Shown here: positions 26,923 to 35,808 of the stretch, one piece after another
Numbering within the stretch: position 1 is the first letter of the stretch
How the letters are laid out: every line of letters starts with the position of its first letter
Assembly: GCA_029775965.1 (NCBI GenBank)
Contig: JARVJU010000001.1
Location: 79,189-143,188 of the forward strand
Direction: 5' to 3'
DNA length: 64,000 nucleotides
DNA from: Nitrososphaeria archaeon
Lineage (GTDB): Archaea > Thermoproteota > Nitrososphaeria > Conexivisphaerales > DTJL01
The notes under the pieces: generated by a model
Databases searched by the model: none
Seen by the model: the letters and a program-made list of their open reading frames with translations, nothing else
Told to the model about the DNA's origin: nothing
Position numbers and translations under genes: made by a program

Positions 26923-28885
26923 GTCTAATATATTTTCGCGCTATCTCTTCTACCTGAGAAAGCGAGCCTGGATTGCTCACTGACCCTAAATTAATTGCAT
27001 CTTCAGGCTTTTCCCCAAGCAGTATCTTCTTCACAGGTATCTCCAACTTTTTTCCGTTCAACGTCTTCGGTATATCATCAAGCACAAAGATATCATCCGG
27101 CAAAAACCTTGGAGAAACTTCCACTCTTATCTTCTGCCTTACTTTCTCCTTGAGAGAATCTGTTAAGTCTAATCCTGGCCTGAGAACTAAAAATAGAGGC
27201 ATATAGGAAATTTGACCCAGTCCCTCTAGATCTACTACAAGGCTGTCCACTACTTCCGGAAGAGATTCCACAGCTCTGTAAATTTCACTACTACCAAGTC
27301 TTACCCCCATCTTCTTGATAGTCGCATCAGATCTGCCATATATTATGCATGTTCCCTTGCCTGTTATTTTTATCCAGTCTCCGTGTCTCCATACACCTGG
27401 GTAAAAAGAAAAGTAACTTTCAAAGTACTTCTTGCCATCCGGGTCATTCCAGAAGAAGACTGGCATTGATGGCATCGGTTCAGTTATTACAAGCTCTCCT
27501 ACAGAATCAACTCTAGACTCGCCTTTTTCATCATAACTTTCGACTTTTGCTCCGAGGTATCTGCACTGTATTTCGCCAGGGTAAACTGGTAAGAGGTTAC
27601 AGCCTCCAACAAAGGCTGTGCACATGTCTGTCCCACCGCTTATAGACGCAAGCCATACATCATCCTTCACATTCCTGTATACCCATTCGAAACCCTCCAC
27701 GGATAATGGTGAACCCGTAGACCCAATCCCGCGCAGTTTATCCAAGTTAAAGCTTTGCTTTGGCGAAATTGCAGCCTTCATACATGAATTTATATAAGCA
27801 GCACTCGTACCAAAAAAGGTAATTCCACTCTTCTCAGCAAATTCCCACAAAGAATTCATATCGGGGTGTGAAGGAGAGCCGTCGTAAAGAAGTATAGTGC
27901 TATTACCAAGCAAACCGCTAGCAAGGTAGTTCCACATCATCCACCCAGTTGAAGTGAACCAGAAGAACCTGTCTTTGGAAGAGATATCATTATGTAGCAA
28001 AACAGCTTTCAAATGCTCGAGCAATATCCCGCCATGCGAATGCACTATAGCTTTAGGAAGACCAGTTGTACCTGAAGAGTAAAGTATCCAGATAGGATGC
28101 TCGAATTCTAGCTGGGTAAAGGACAATTTTTCTCTATTTTTTATAAAACTATCCCAAGCTTCATACCCTTTTACCTCAACTTCTGTGTTGGCATATGGGA
28201 TCATAATGACCTTCTTCAGACTTGGCAAGGACTGTACCATCCTGGCTACATGTTCTGTCCTATCATACTTTTTTCCTGCATAAATGTAACCGTCCACAGT
28301 TACCAGAACTTTAGGTTCAATCTGGGAGAATCTATCCAGTGCGCTTGGAACACCAAAGTCAACAGAACAGCTAGACCAGATTGCTCCAAGGCTCGCAGTT
28401 GCCAAAAAAGCTACCACAGCATGAGGTATGTTAGGCAGGTAAGCAGCAACTCTATCTCCCTCTCTGACACCTGCTTTTCTCAATCCTGCCGCAAACCCTT
28501 CGACTTCATCCTTCAGTTGTCTCCATAGCATCGACCTAGAGTATCCATCCTCTCTTCTGAACAGAATAGCCTCTTTTTCGGCATCATAGTTTTTGAAGAC
28601 ATTTTCCGCATAGTTAAGGCGAGACCCAACGAACCATTTGGCGCCGGGCATCTTTCTGGACAATAGAACTTTATCATAGTTTTGAGAAGACTTTATGTTG
28701 AAATATTCCCATATAGAAGACCAGAAATCCTCTATCCTGGTAACTGACCATTTCCAAAGCTCATTATTATCTCGAAATTCAATCTTATGCTCTGACTCAA
28801 GCCAATTCATATAACGTTTCATTGACGACTTTTCAATAGTTTCATCAGAGGGCTCCCATAATGGTCTTCCATTTGTAGCTTGCAT
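26891..28885 (-). CDS. Acetoacetyl-CoA synthetase
   Basis: A 664-residue member of the acyl-adenylate-forming family. The P-loop-like motif is YSSGTTGLPKAI (about residue 270), the ATP site motifs follow (GSTGSPL, GGTD), then YGRSDATIK and a C-terminal catalytic Lys in NGKKLE. The length and the N-terminal part (KRYMNWLESE) fit acetoacetyl-CoA synthetase, which activates acetoacetate with ATP and CoA. Acetyl-CoA synthetase is the alternative. Activating short-chain acids fits a heterotroph. It is a single-gene unit, divergent from the LUD gene with about 335 bases between. Confidence 0.85.
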   Translation of the reverse strand: MQATNGRPLWEPSDETIEKSSMKRYMNWLESEHKIEFRDNNELWKWSVTRIEDFWSSIWEYFNIKSSQNYDKVLLSRKMPGAKWFVGSRLNYAENVFKNYDAEKEAILFRREDGYSRSMLWRQLKDEVEGFAAGLRKAGVREGDRVAAYLPNIPHAVVAFLATASLGAIWSSCSVDFGVPSALDRFSQIEPKVLVTVDGYIYAGKKYDRTEHVARMVQSLPSLKKVIMIPYANTEVEVKGYEAWDSFIKNREKLSFTQLEFEHPIWILYSSGTTGLPKAIVHSHGGILLEHLKAVLLHNDISSKDRFFWFTSTGWMMWNYLASGLLGNSTILLYDGSPSHPDMNSLWEFAEKSGITFFGTSAAYINSCMKAAISPKQSFNLDKLRGIGSTGSPLSVEGFEWVYRNVKDDVWLASISGGTDMCTAFVGGCNLLPVYPGEIQCRYLGAKVESYDEKGESRVDSVGELVITEPMPSMPVFFWNDPDGKKYFESYFSFYPGVWRHGDWIKITGKGTCIIYGRSDATIKKMGVRLGSSEIYRAVESLPEVVDSLVVDLEGLGQISYMPLFLVLRPGLDLTDSLKEKVRQKIRVEVSPRFLPDDIFVLDDIPKTLNGKKLEIPVKKILLGEKPEDAINLGSVSNPGSLSQVEEIARKYIRPKLLEGSGAR

Positions 28886-29021
28886 TATTATGATTTAGAT
28901 TATCATGGTTTTTAACCGTTAGTATTGATTGATAGGTATGTTTTGACCCCATTTGCATGCTCATATAATTTGAAGCTGAAGAGCATTCTTTTGATATCTT
29001 ATCTTATATGCCGAGAAATTA

Positions 29022-29078
29022 GCCTGATGATGTGTAGACAAAGCACAGTTAATCCAGTTTCTACATGTTAACCTGATT
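29022..29078 (+). ncRNA. Possible C/D box small RNA (weak)
   Basis: In the 28886-29158 gap, a TGATGA word (29025-29030) is followed 42 bases later by CTGA (29073-29076), the spacing of a short archaeal C/D box guide RNA. No flanking terminal stem or D'/C' pair is clear, so this is only a candidate. Nothing else is seen in this gap apart from A/T-rich promoter-like stretches. Confidence 0.12.
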
Positions 29079-29221
29079 TCCTTTATCTCCTACAATAGAT
29101 CTATTCCAGCTTTAGATATATCAAAGAATTTGCCCAAGCCTGTGTATTTTTCTTCACAATGCTCTTGCACCAAATAAAGGTCAAAAAATCTTTTATTGGA
29201 GCATCAAGATTAATCCGAAAA

Positions 29222-29878
29222 ATGTCTGCAGGCTATGAATATATAGGTAATATACCAGAATATCTTGTGGCGAAATGGGGAAGCCTACCAGATGATAGTG
29301 CTATTGACAAAACTGTACAGTCTTTACAGAAGAACTCGATAAAAGCGTACATCGCAAATGATAAGGAGGAAGCGAAGAATCTGGTCGCGAGTTTCATACC
29401 GAAAGGGGCAGAGGTCTGGACCTCCACATCAATCACTCTAAGAGAAACAGGTATTATGCAGCTACTTGACGAGAGCGGAGAATATATATCTATAAGAAAA
29501 AAGGTGTTTGCAATATCAGACCCTGTCCAGAGGCTCAATGCCAGAAGAGCAACAGCAACAACAAAGTATGTGGTTGGAAGTGTCCATGCAGTTACCCAGG
29601 ACGGTGTTGTCTTAATAGCCTCTATGACCGGAAGTCAGCTACCATATTATGCCTATAGCTCTGAAAACGTCATCTGGGTAGTTGGAGCTCAAAAGATAGT
29701 CCATAGCATTAATGATGGCTTTAAGAGAATAGAGGAATATTGCGCTCCTCTTGAGGATTTGAGGGCTAAAAAGGAATCAGGCACTGGCACATCAATAAAC
29801 AAGATACTGATAATCAAGAAAGAGAATATAGCAGATAGGCTAAAAATGATCATTGTTAAAGAGAGGCTTGGTTTTTGA
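29222..29878 (+). CDS. LUD-domain protein (LutC/YkgG-like)
   Basis: A 218-residue protein from ATG 29222 (the frame is open from 29159). It has the LUD pattern: EEAKNLVASFIPKGAEVWTSTSITLRETG, then RKKVFAIS, and a C-terminal strand-rich part with VVGAQKIVHSINDGFKRI, which is the typical LUD ending. LUD proteins are accessory subunits of L-lactate oxidation (LutABC) or act alone with unknown job. LutA and LutB are not adjacent here. It converges with a flavin/F420 oxidoreductase gene, 11 bases between stops. Confidence 0.8.
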   Translation: MSAGYEYIGNIPEYLVAKWGSLPDDSAIDKTVQSLQKNSIKAYIANDKEEAKNLVASFIPKGAEVWTSTSITLRETGIMQLLDESGEYISIRKKVFAISDPVQRLNARRATATTKYVVGSVHAVTQDGVVLIASMTGSQLPYYAYSSENVIWVVGAQKIVHSINDGFKRIEEYCAPLEDLRAKKESGTGTSINKILIIKKENIADRLKMIIVKERLGF

Positions 29879-29889
29879 TCCAACCATCT

Positions 29890-30882
29890 CTACAATCTGT
29901 TTATCACTTCATAAAGCCTGGCTATTTCTTCTGACTGTTTATCAACTACCAGATGCGTTAGAAGAAGTTCATCAATTCCATCTTCCAGTAAATGTGCAAT
30001 GCTATCATGAACAACCTCCTTCTTCCCCCATATAGTTAGAGAATTTGCCAATTCACGCTTGGACTTATCATCGATTAGATCATAGCCAGCCTCTCGAAAC
30101 ATATTCTTGTAAAATGGCATCTGTGCGTAGAAATGAACATTTTGCATGGCTGCTTCAAGAACTTTCCTCTCATCCTCACTCATTGCTATCATCATTTCAG
30201 CTATCAAAGGAGGCTGTTGCCTTTGTCCTTTTCTGGATCCTTTCTTCAAAGCTTCAATCGCCTTAGTCCTGAGGTAGCTGGGAGGGCACATCCATGAAAT
30301 GGCCCCATCGGATATTTCACCAGCCAGTTCAAACGACTTTGGACCAAGCGCCCCCATAAGTATGGGAACCATTGCAGTTTGCTGCATGGAGAAATTGACT
30401 CTGAAATGCCTGCCGGAGAAGTCTACCTTCCCTTTACTCAGTAGATCCTTCAGCAGGTTGACATATTCCTTTATGTAGCTAAGTGGTTCCTGCATAGATA
30501 TACCATATCTTTCTTCAATGATCGGCCTGTGGCTCACGCCTACACCTAGCCTGAACCTCCCTGATGCAACATCGTTGATTGCAAGAACCTGCTGGGCAGT
30601 TACAACAGGATGCCTTGTGTAGATTTGTACTATTGAAGTCCCCAGTCTTATATTGTCGATTTGTCCCGCAACAGCAGCATAAAGTGTCAGCGTATCCCTA
30701 AAACCTGAACCTGAAGAGGTCATCCAGACCTGCCTGAATCCACCCATGGATGCATTCTTTATCTTCTCTGCAGCATCATGAACATTCTCTGCCCTAATGT
30801 TTATGCCTGTACGTTCCCTCACAGGAAGACTTCTAACAATTGATGCATCAAGAAAGACATCAGCTGCAACTGGTTTATTCAT
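29890..30882 (-). CDS. Luciferase-like monooxygenase family oxidoreductase, probably F420-dependent
   Basis: A 330-residue TIM-barrel protein of the bacterial-luciferase superfamily. The strand RLGTSIVQIYTRHPVVTAQQ (about residues 78-97) and the RFRLGVGVSHRPIIEE box are typical. The sequence is closest to the 5,10-methylenetetrahydromethanopterin reductase-like branch that uses cofactor F420, though FMN use cannot be excluded. The substrate is not evident. It has its own upstream region of about 200 bases, shared with the divergent MFS gene. Confidence 0.8.
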   Translation of the reverse strand: MNKPVAADVFLDASIVRSLPVRERTGINIRAENVHDAAEKIKNASMGGFRQVWMTSSGSGFRDTLTLYAAVAGQIDNIRLGTSIVQIYTRHPVVTAQQVLAINDVASGRFRLGVGVSHRPIIEERYGISMQEPLSYIKEYVNLLKDLLSKGKVDFSGRHFRVNFSMQQTAMVPILMGALGPKSFELAGEISDGAISWMCPPSYLRTKAIEALKKGSRKGQRQQPPLIAEMMIAMSEDERKVLEAAMQNVHFYAQMPFYKNMFREAGYDLIDDKSKRELANSLTIWGKKEVVHDSIAHLLEDGIDELLLTHLVVDKQSEEIARLYEVINRL

Positions 30883-31082
30883 TACAAAATTAACAATTAA
30901 TACACTTTATATCGGTTACGCCAGAAAGATGAACCAGAATCTGGGAATAAATGATATGATCTTTCAGAATTGGCATTAAACTGAACATGCATGGCGCTAG
31001 AGATAAGCCATCTACTTTGTTAATATCCATACAGCCCTGCAGATACCATGGTTAAATACAGTTCTATCTCGAGGCATTATGC

Positions 31083-32447
31083 ATGCCAAAGTATACTGTG
31101 CTAGCTATAACAACTCTTGGAGCACTTATGACATCGCTCGATTCGACTATTGTGTACTTGGCAGTGCCTGCTATGCAAAAATACTTCACCGCAGGAATAG
31201 CCTACCTTACTTTGGTGATAGTAGCATACCTCATTTCTACTACCTCAACGATGATACCTAGTGGCAGCCTTGCGACTAAATTTGGAAAGAAGAATATTTA
31301 CATCATAGGTTTTATCATATTTACCCTTTCATCCTTATTGATAGCTGTTTCACCTAATATAATCTCCGCAATTCTCTTTCGTGCCATTGAAGGAGTGGGC
31401 GCAGGCATAATGGGGACGGTTGGAATCCCCATACTGCTTGCTGTATTTCCACAAAATGAGCACGGCAGAGCAATAGGTATAAATTCCATAGCCTGGTCTA
31501 TAGGGGCTCTTCTTGGACCTGTATTGGGTGGAATACTTGTAACCTTTGATTGGCGGTATATATTCTTGATCAACGTACCGATAGGAGTAATTGCAGGTAC
31601 ACTTGGTTATTATGTAATACCTGGAGATACGGGAAACCTGACCACAAAGGTAAGTATAAAAAATATGGCAGGGTTTCTTTCGCTCATAGTGCCACTAACA
31701 GTCGGTATATCCTTTCTCAATTATTACTGGTTATTAGCTTCTCTAGCTATGGCTCCTTTTTTTGTTCTTTCTCAAAGGGGTGAAACATTGATTCCAACAA
31801 AACTACTCATGAAAAGAAGCTATATTGTTTTGCTGATATCCACATCGCTTCAAGCACTTTCCTTCTTTGCAGTAAGCTATGCTTTGAGCATATACCTGCA
31901 GAGTGACATAGGTCTCATACCCTTGGTAACTGGTATAGTGTTGGCAGCTAACCCTATAGCTTCCTTGGTTACGAGCCCCTTGAGCGGATATCTTTTTGAC
32001 AGAACTCGCAGAGGTTCTGAAATAATGCTTGCAGGTCTCTTGGTACAGGGTTCTTCTATCCTTATTCTTGCGTATATGATACAAAATATTTCTGTTGTAT
32101 ATATCTTCGCCATTCTGTTTGTATCAGGCATAGGTGGTACTCTGTTCTGGACCTCCTCTACAGTGCTTGCCATGAATGCTGGAGGTGAGAGCAACAGGTC
32201 TATAGCTAGCGGTACCATATTTACACTGAGGAATATAGCTCTAGTCATAGGGCTGACAAGTTTTCCGTTATTCATAGCAGGCTCTGGCGGTGGGATCGCA
32301 TCCATCTTAACCTTCCAGACAGATGCAAACATATTTTTAGCAGTGAAGTATTATCTCATAGCCATAGCACTGCTTTCCTATATTTCTCTTGGTTTCACTT
32401 TCTTGTACAGAATTATAGAACGAATTGAAAATAAGCAAGATAGTTAA
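31083..32447 (+). CDS. MFS drug/metabolite exporter, DHA2-like
   Basis: A 454-residue membrane protein with 12-14 hydrophobic segments. The first helix has LDSTIVYLAVPAMQ, the D1 signature of the multidrug H+ antiporter families. The second loop has SGSLATKFGKKN (motif A, GxLaDrxGrkr-like). Such carriers pump drugs or metabolites out using the proton gradient. ATG 31083 is chosen. It precedes a zinc-ribbon gene by 21 bases and lies beside the ligase/GNAT/redoxin cassette on the opposite strand, so export of that cassette's product is a conceivable but unproven job. Confidence 0.85.
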   Translation: MPKYTVLAITTLGALMTSLDSTIVYLAVPAMQKYFTAGIAYLTLVIVAYLISTTSTMIPSGSLATKFGKKNIYIIGFIIFTLSSLLIAVSPNIISAILFRAIEGVGAGIMGTVGIPILLAVFPQNEHGRAIGINSIAWSIGALLGPVLGGILVTFDWRYIFLINVPIGVIAGTLGYYVIPGDTGNLTTKVSIKNMAGFLSLIVPLTVGISFLNYYWLLASLAMAPFFVLSQRGETLIPTKLLMKRSYIVLLISTSLQALSFFAVSYALSIYLQSDIGLIPLVTGIVLAANPIASLVTSPLSGYLFDRTRRGSEIMLAGLLVQGSSILILAYMIQNISVVYIFAILFVSGIGGTLFWTSSTVLAMNAGGESNRSIASGTIFTLRNIALVIGLTSFPLFIAGSGGGIASILTFQTDANIFLAVKYYLIAIALLSYISLGFTFLYRIIERIENKQDS

Positions 32448-32468
32448 AAAGTCAGAAAAACTTATTGA

Positions 32469-32906
32469 ATGCTGTATTGGATTAAAAGCCCCATGATAAA
32501 TGAGGAGTTTATCCGGAGCGTGTTTAACATACCATTAAAATGCTTTGGGCACTGTGATAAGGAAGCATCATTAAGGTTTGTGAACAGCAAAACTTTGACA
32601 GCATGCGTAACCTGTCCAGATGGTTACGTGTCCAGGGTTATAATGTACGATGCTGAGATAGCTGATATAAAGAATTTTCTGCATTCTGTTGGCGTCGATG
32701 CAAAGGATCAGGAGCTGCGTGTAGCTACAAGGCACCCATGGGACCTAGCTACCGATGCGACACTGCGAGAAGTATACTGGACGCAGAATTACAGGCGAAG
32801 CTCCGATGGAAATCCACAGTCTCTTTTTATATGCTCTAAATGTTCCAATTTCTTCATGCAACCACTGCATTCAGGCAGCAGAGTTTGCGGAAACTGCTCA
32901 AACTAG
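32469..32906 (+). CDS. Unknown protein with a C-terminal zinc ribbon
   Basis: A 145-residue protein (ATG 32469, or 32493 at MINEEFIRS). The C-terminus has CSKC and CGNC pairs separated by about 18 residues, a zinc ribbon. The N-terminal part has three more Cys (CFGHCDK, CVTCPDG), perhaps a second metal site. No family is recognised. It follows the MFS gene closely on the same strand and overlaps the convergent redoxin gene by 4 bases. Confidence 0.6.
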   Translation: MLYWIKSPMINEEFIRSVFNIPLKCFGHCDKEASLRFVNSKTLTACVTCPDGYVSRVIMYDAEIADIKNFLHSVGVDAKDQELRVATRHPWDLATDATLREVYWTQNYRRSSDGNPQSLFICSKCSNFFMQPLHSGSRVCGNCSN

Positions 32907-33247
32907 TTAGATACTTCAGCCTTTAGCTTTTCAAATAATTCTCCGTTGACTATATTTTCAACAGCCCTTTTGGTATACTGAACACCTTCAGAATATCCTG
33001 TCAGTATGTGCTTGAAGCTTCCATCCTCATATTCCAGGAATACCTGAGGTATGATATAATCCTCAGACCAGTCTCCGTACTTCCTTACAAGTTCATCTGC
33101 CTTTTTGACTGCATCGCTGTCTATATCGTATAGATTGCAAGGTATGCCAAGCTCAGAAGCCATCTTCTTCATAGGCTCTATTGTTGTGGGTACACAGTGA
33201 GGACACCATTTTGCATAAACAACATGTATTGCCTTTGCCCTTACCAA
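32903..33247 (-). CDS. Glutaredoxin/thioredoxin-like protein
   Basis: A 114-residue thioredoxin-fold protein. The N-terminal strand HVVYAKWCPHC carries the redox pair CPHC. The conserved DIDSDAV strand and an IIPQVFLEYEDG cis-Pro segment follow, as in glutaredoxins. It lies 36 bases downstream of the GNAT-HExxH gene on the same strand and is probably the last gene of that operon. A glutaredoxin-like partner would fit reduction of mixed disulfides of a small thiol, but this rests on context. Confidence 0.8.
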   Translation of the reverse strand: MVRAKAIHVVYAKWCPHCVPTTIEPMKKMASELGIPCNLYDIDSDAVKKADELVRKYGDWSEDYIIPQVFLEYEDGSFKHILTGYSEGVQYTKRAVENIVNGELFEKLKAEVSN

Positions 33248-33283
33248 CTTTATCGTATCATGTATACACTAAATTGATATAAA

Positions 33284-34576
33284 TCATACGTCAAAATCAA
33301 GGCCTTGGCTCTGAAGGAATTCACCGAATTCATTGTCATCCACCCATTCTACCCTGAGATATTCTATCAACTCTTTGTCTGTCATCCCTATCCTTTTCGC
33401 TTCCTTGATAGTTATTCTGTACGCCTCAATCTCTGTGGGGCGTTTAAAATAGCTGTATCTTTCATCAAATAGTTCCATGCCAAGCATGAACTGCTTAACA
33501 TGAACCAGCTCATGTATTATGTCAAGGTAAATGTATCTTAGATCAGCTTTTCTCAGGTAAGGTAAACTGACATGAATGTAGCCTCTTTCATCATCTACAT
33601 GCATATACCCGTCTCTTGGGTCTATCACCACTTTTATATCATTCAGAAGCTCTGTAAGCTTATCACCGAAGACCTCCTTCAGCACATCAACATTGCGAAA
33701 GTCTTCGAAGACTTTTCTAAAATCGTGTATGCCGGGTTCAACATCTCTGTTTATCTTTACACCCAGCTCCGGTTCTTCTGTGGCAGCTTTGCGATAGTTG
33801 AAAGTGAAGCTCCTTCTGCTCTTCATTTCAGCAGCATCTCCCTTCGAATAAATATCCTTTCTGTAAACGGTTTCGAAACCGAGCTTCGTATAAAAAGCTT
33901 CAACAGAATCGCTGGCAAAGTTCTGCAGAATAAGTGTCTTACCCTTGTCCAGACTGTAATTGTATGCATACCTTATAACATCTCTAGCTATTCCTTTCAT
34001 CCTGAATTGTGGTAGAACACCAACACAGTATGCTCCAACAAGTTTATCAGTTTCATAGAGAGCTGTAGTCGCAACAGGAAGGCCCTGCATTCGAGCGATG
34101 ATGAATCTACTTCTGCTGTCTGATGTTGCTTTCTTTGCTGATTCCTTTACAGCATCTCTGAGCATAAGGTCATCGTAGAAGGATTGAAGATAGACTCTTG
34201 TCCATTCATTCAGGCCCTTATGGTTAATAGTGTACACTTCTGCTCCAGAAGAACCTTTTAGGTTTGGCTGTTTCATCTTCATGACAATCATCTCATCATT
34301 CTTAGTATAACCCGAAGACCCAAGCTGTTGATGTATATCTTTGAATTCAGCTGTATCTGGAACGAAATAAGATAGAATTATACCCTTTCGACCAAGATCT
34401 TCTTCGATTTTTTTGCAAACCTCAATGTCAAAAGGTTTTATGAATCCGAACCTGTTGAAGAGAGGTTCTGAGTATTCTTTTGATGTGAAAAGATAACAGT
34501 TCTTATCTTGCCATTCCAGCCTCGCCCAGTAAGACCACCACCCTATTTCATTAGCTTCAAACTCTTCCAGACCCAA
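33284..34576 (-). CDS. GNAT acetyltransferase fused to a zincin-like HExxH domain
   Basis: A 430-residue fusion. Residues 1-105 look like a degenerate first GNAT half. Residues 110-262 form a full GNAT domain, with the acetyl-CoA loop QFRMKGIARDVI (about 190-201) and the ending SVEAFYTKLGFE. From about residue 280 comes a different domain with HELVH (His355, Glu356, His359) and TEIEAYR (Glu384 as possible third ligand), the arrangement of a zinc metallopeptidase. Tandem GNAT domains recall mycothiol synthase MshD. The added zincin is unusual. Its start lies 20 bases inside the 3' end of the cysteinyl-tRNA synthetase-like gene, so the pair is translationally coupled. Whether the HExxH part cuts peptides or amides is unknown. 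Confidence 0.75.
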   Translation of the reverse strand: MGLEEFEANEIGWWSYWARLEWQDKNCYLFTSKEYSEPLFNRFGFIKPFDIEVCKKIEEDLGRKGIILSYFVPDTAEFKDIHQQLGSSGYTKNDEMIVMKMKQPNLKGSSGAEVYTINHKGLNEWTRVYLQSFYDDLMLRDAVKESAKKATSDSRSRFIIARMQGLPVATTALYETDKLVGAYCVGVLPQFRMKGIARDVIRYAYNYSLDKGKTLILQNFASDSVEAFYTKLGFETVYRKDIYSKGDAAEMKSRRSFTFNYRKAATEEPELGVKINRDVEPGIHDFRKVFEDFRNVDVLKEVFGDKLTELLNDIKVVIDPRDGYMHVDDERGYIHVSLPYLRKADLRYIYLDIIHELVHVKQFMLGMELFDERYSYFKRPTEIEAYRITIKEAKRIGMTDKELIEYLRVEWVDDNEFGEFLQSQGLDFDV

Positions 34577-35759
34577 CTAGGTCCACCCCAAGAACACTGG
34601 ATACTTCGGACAAAAATCGCTTCATATCGTTTTTAGTATACGGTATACCAAAAGCAGTCTCTGTAGTGAAAATCTTCCTTATCATGCTTGCTGATCCATA
34701 GATATCCATATCATTATCTAGAAAACCATAGAAAAGCTGAAGGAGCTTGGAAACTGTAGAAGCATCGCTCTTCTTCTCATCGTATGGTGATATAATATCT
34801 ACCATTCTCTCATACTCTTCTTTTACCATTGCAAGTTGATCTTCCTTGTAGTTCATATCGTCTCTGTAGCGTCCACTCATCATGTAGAGTCTGAGCGAGT
34901 CCACTCCGTACTTCCTGGCAGCGTTTCTTGCATAGATTATGTTTCCTTCGGATTTTGACATCTTCTTCCCATCTATCTTTACCAAGCCGCAGTGTATCCA
35001 GTACTTTACGAAAGGTCTTATACCTGTTATAGCTTCAGCTTGAGCGATCTCTGCCTCATGGTGAGGGTAGATAAGCTCATATGCTCCACCATGTATATCG
35101 TATTGGGCCCCAAACATGCTTATCGTCACCGCAGTATCTTGAATATGCCAGCCAGGCCAGCCTGAACCCCAAGGGCTTTCGTATGCCAATTCCTCCCTTG
35201 GTGCTCTTCTCCAGAGTGCAAAGTCCAGAAGGTCCTTCTTCCCTTCTGCCAGTTCAACAGGCCGCAAACGTAACCTGGAGCGACTTTCATGCGAAAGCTC
35301 TCCAAAATGTTTTGACCTGTTTGTGTCGAAATATATTATTCCGTCGCTTGTATAGGCATAACCTTTTTTCAAAAGTATTGATGTTTGCTCTATCATTTCA
35401 TTTACATAATTGGAAACCTTTATGAAAGAGTTCACACTTTTTATCCTCAAAACACCAAAATCCTCCAGATAATTCGAAATTTGTCTATTGACAAAATCAG
35501 GAAGCGACATGTTCGTATCGTCGGAAGCATCAACAAGGCTTTCGTCTATGTCAGTAACATTCATTATGAAGTTGACCCGAAACCCGATTCTTTCCAGATA
35601 TCTGCTTAGTATGTCATAAAATATATAGGTCCTCGCATGGCCAATGTGCATAAGGTCTTGCACTGTAGGACCGCAGCAGAACATATTAACAGCAGGTGCC
35701 TTTAAGGGCTCAAATCTTTCTTTGTTTCCAGTCAATGTGTTGTAAACGTAAAGAGTCAT
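34557..35759 (-). CDS. Cysteinyl-tRNA synthetase-like ligase lacking the tRNA-binding C-terminus (MshC-like)
   Basis: A 400-residue class I aminoacyl-adenylate enzyme. HIGH is at 38-41 and KMSKS at 266-270, so ATP activation should work. Of the zinc ligands that hold the substrate Cys in CysRS, Cys29, His234 and Glu237-like residues remain, but the usual Cys of the WHIECS box is Asp208 here (WHIQDT). The chain ends at SSVLGVDL, about where the catalytic core ends. CysRS normally continues 60-70 residues with a tRNA anticodon-binding domain. The mycothiol ligase MshC has this same short form (about 410 residues, joining Cys to glucosaminyl-inositol). I infer a non-tRNA ligase. A reduced or inefficient CysRS is the alternative. 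Confidence 0.75.
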   Translation of the reverse strand: MTLYVYNTLTGNKERFEPLKAPAVNMFCCGPTVQDLMHIGHARTYIFYDILSRYLERIGFRVNFIMNVTDIDESLVDASDDTNMSLPDFVNRQISNYLEDFGVLRIKSVNSFIKVSNYVNEMIEQTSILLKKGYAYTSDGIIYFDTNRSKHFGELSHESRSRLRLRPVELAEGKKDLLDFALWRRAPREELAYESPWGSGWPGWHIQDTAVTISMFGAQYDIHGGAYELIYPHHEAEIAQAEAITGIRPFVKYWIHCGLVKIDGKKMSKSEGNIIYARNAARKYGVDSLRLYMMSGRYRDDMNYKEDQLAMVKEEYERMVDIISPYDEKKSDASTVSKLLQLFYGFLDNDMDIYGSASMIRKIFTTETAFGIPYTKNDMKRFLSEVSSVLGVDLVGSGRV

Positions 35760-35808
35760 GCCATTTCACCATATATACAGTTGTAATAGTTCTTGCGCTC
35801 CAAATGCC

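Noticed and set aside
34557..35759. Ordinary cysteinyl-tRNA synthetase
   Set aside because: It lacks the tRNA anticodon-binding C-terminus and a conserved zinc Cys, though this cannot be fully excluded without the rest of the genome.
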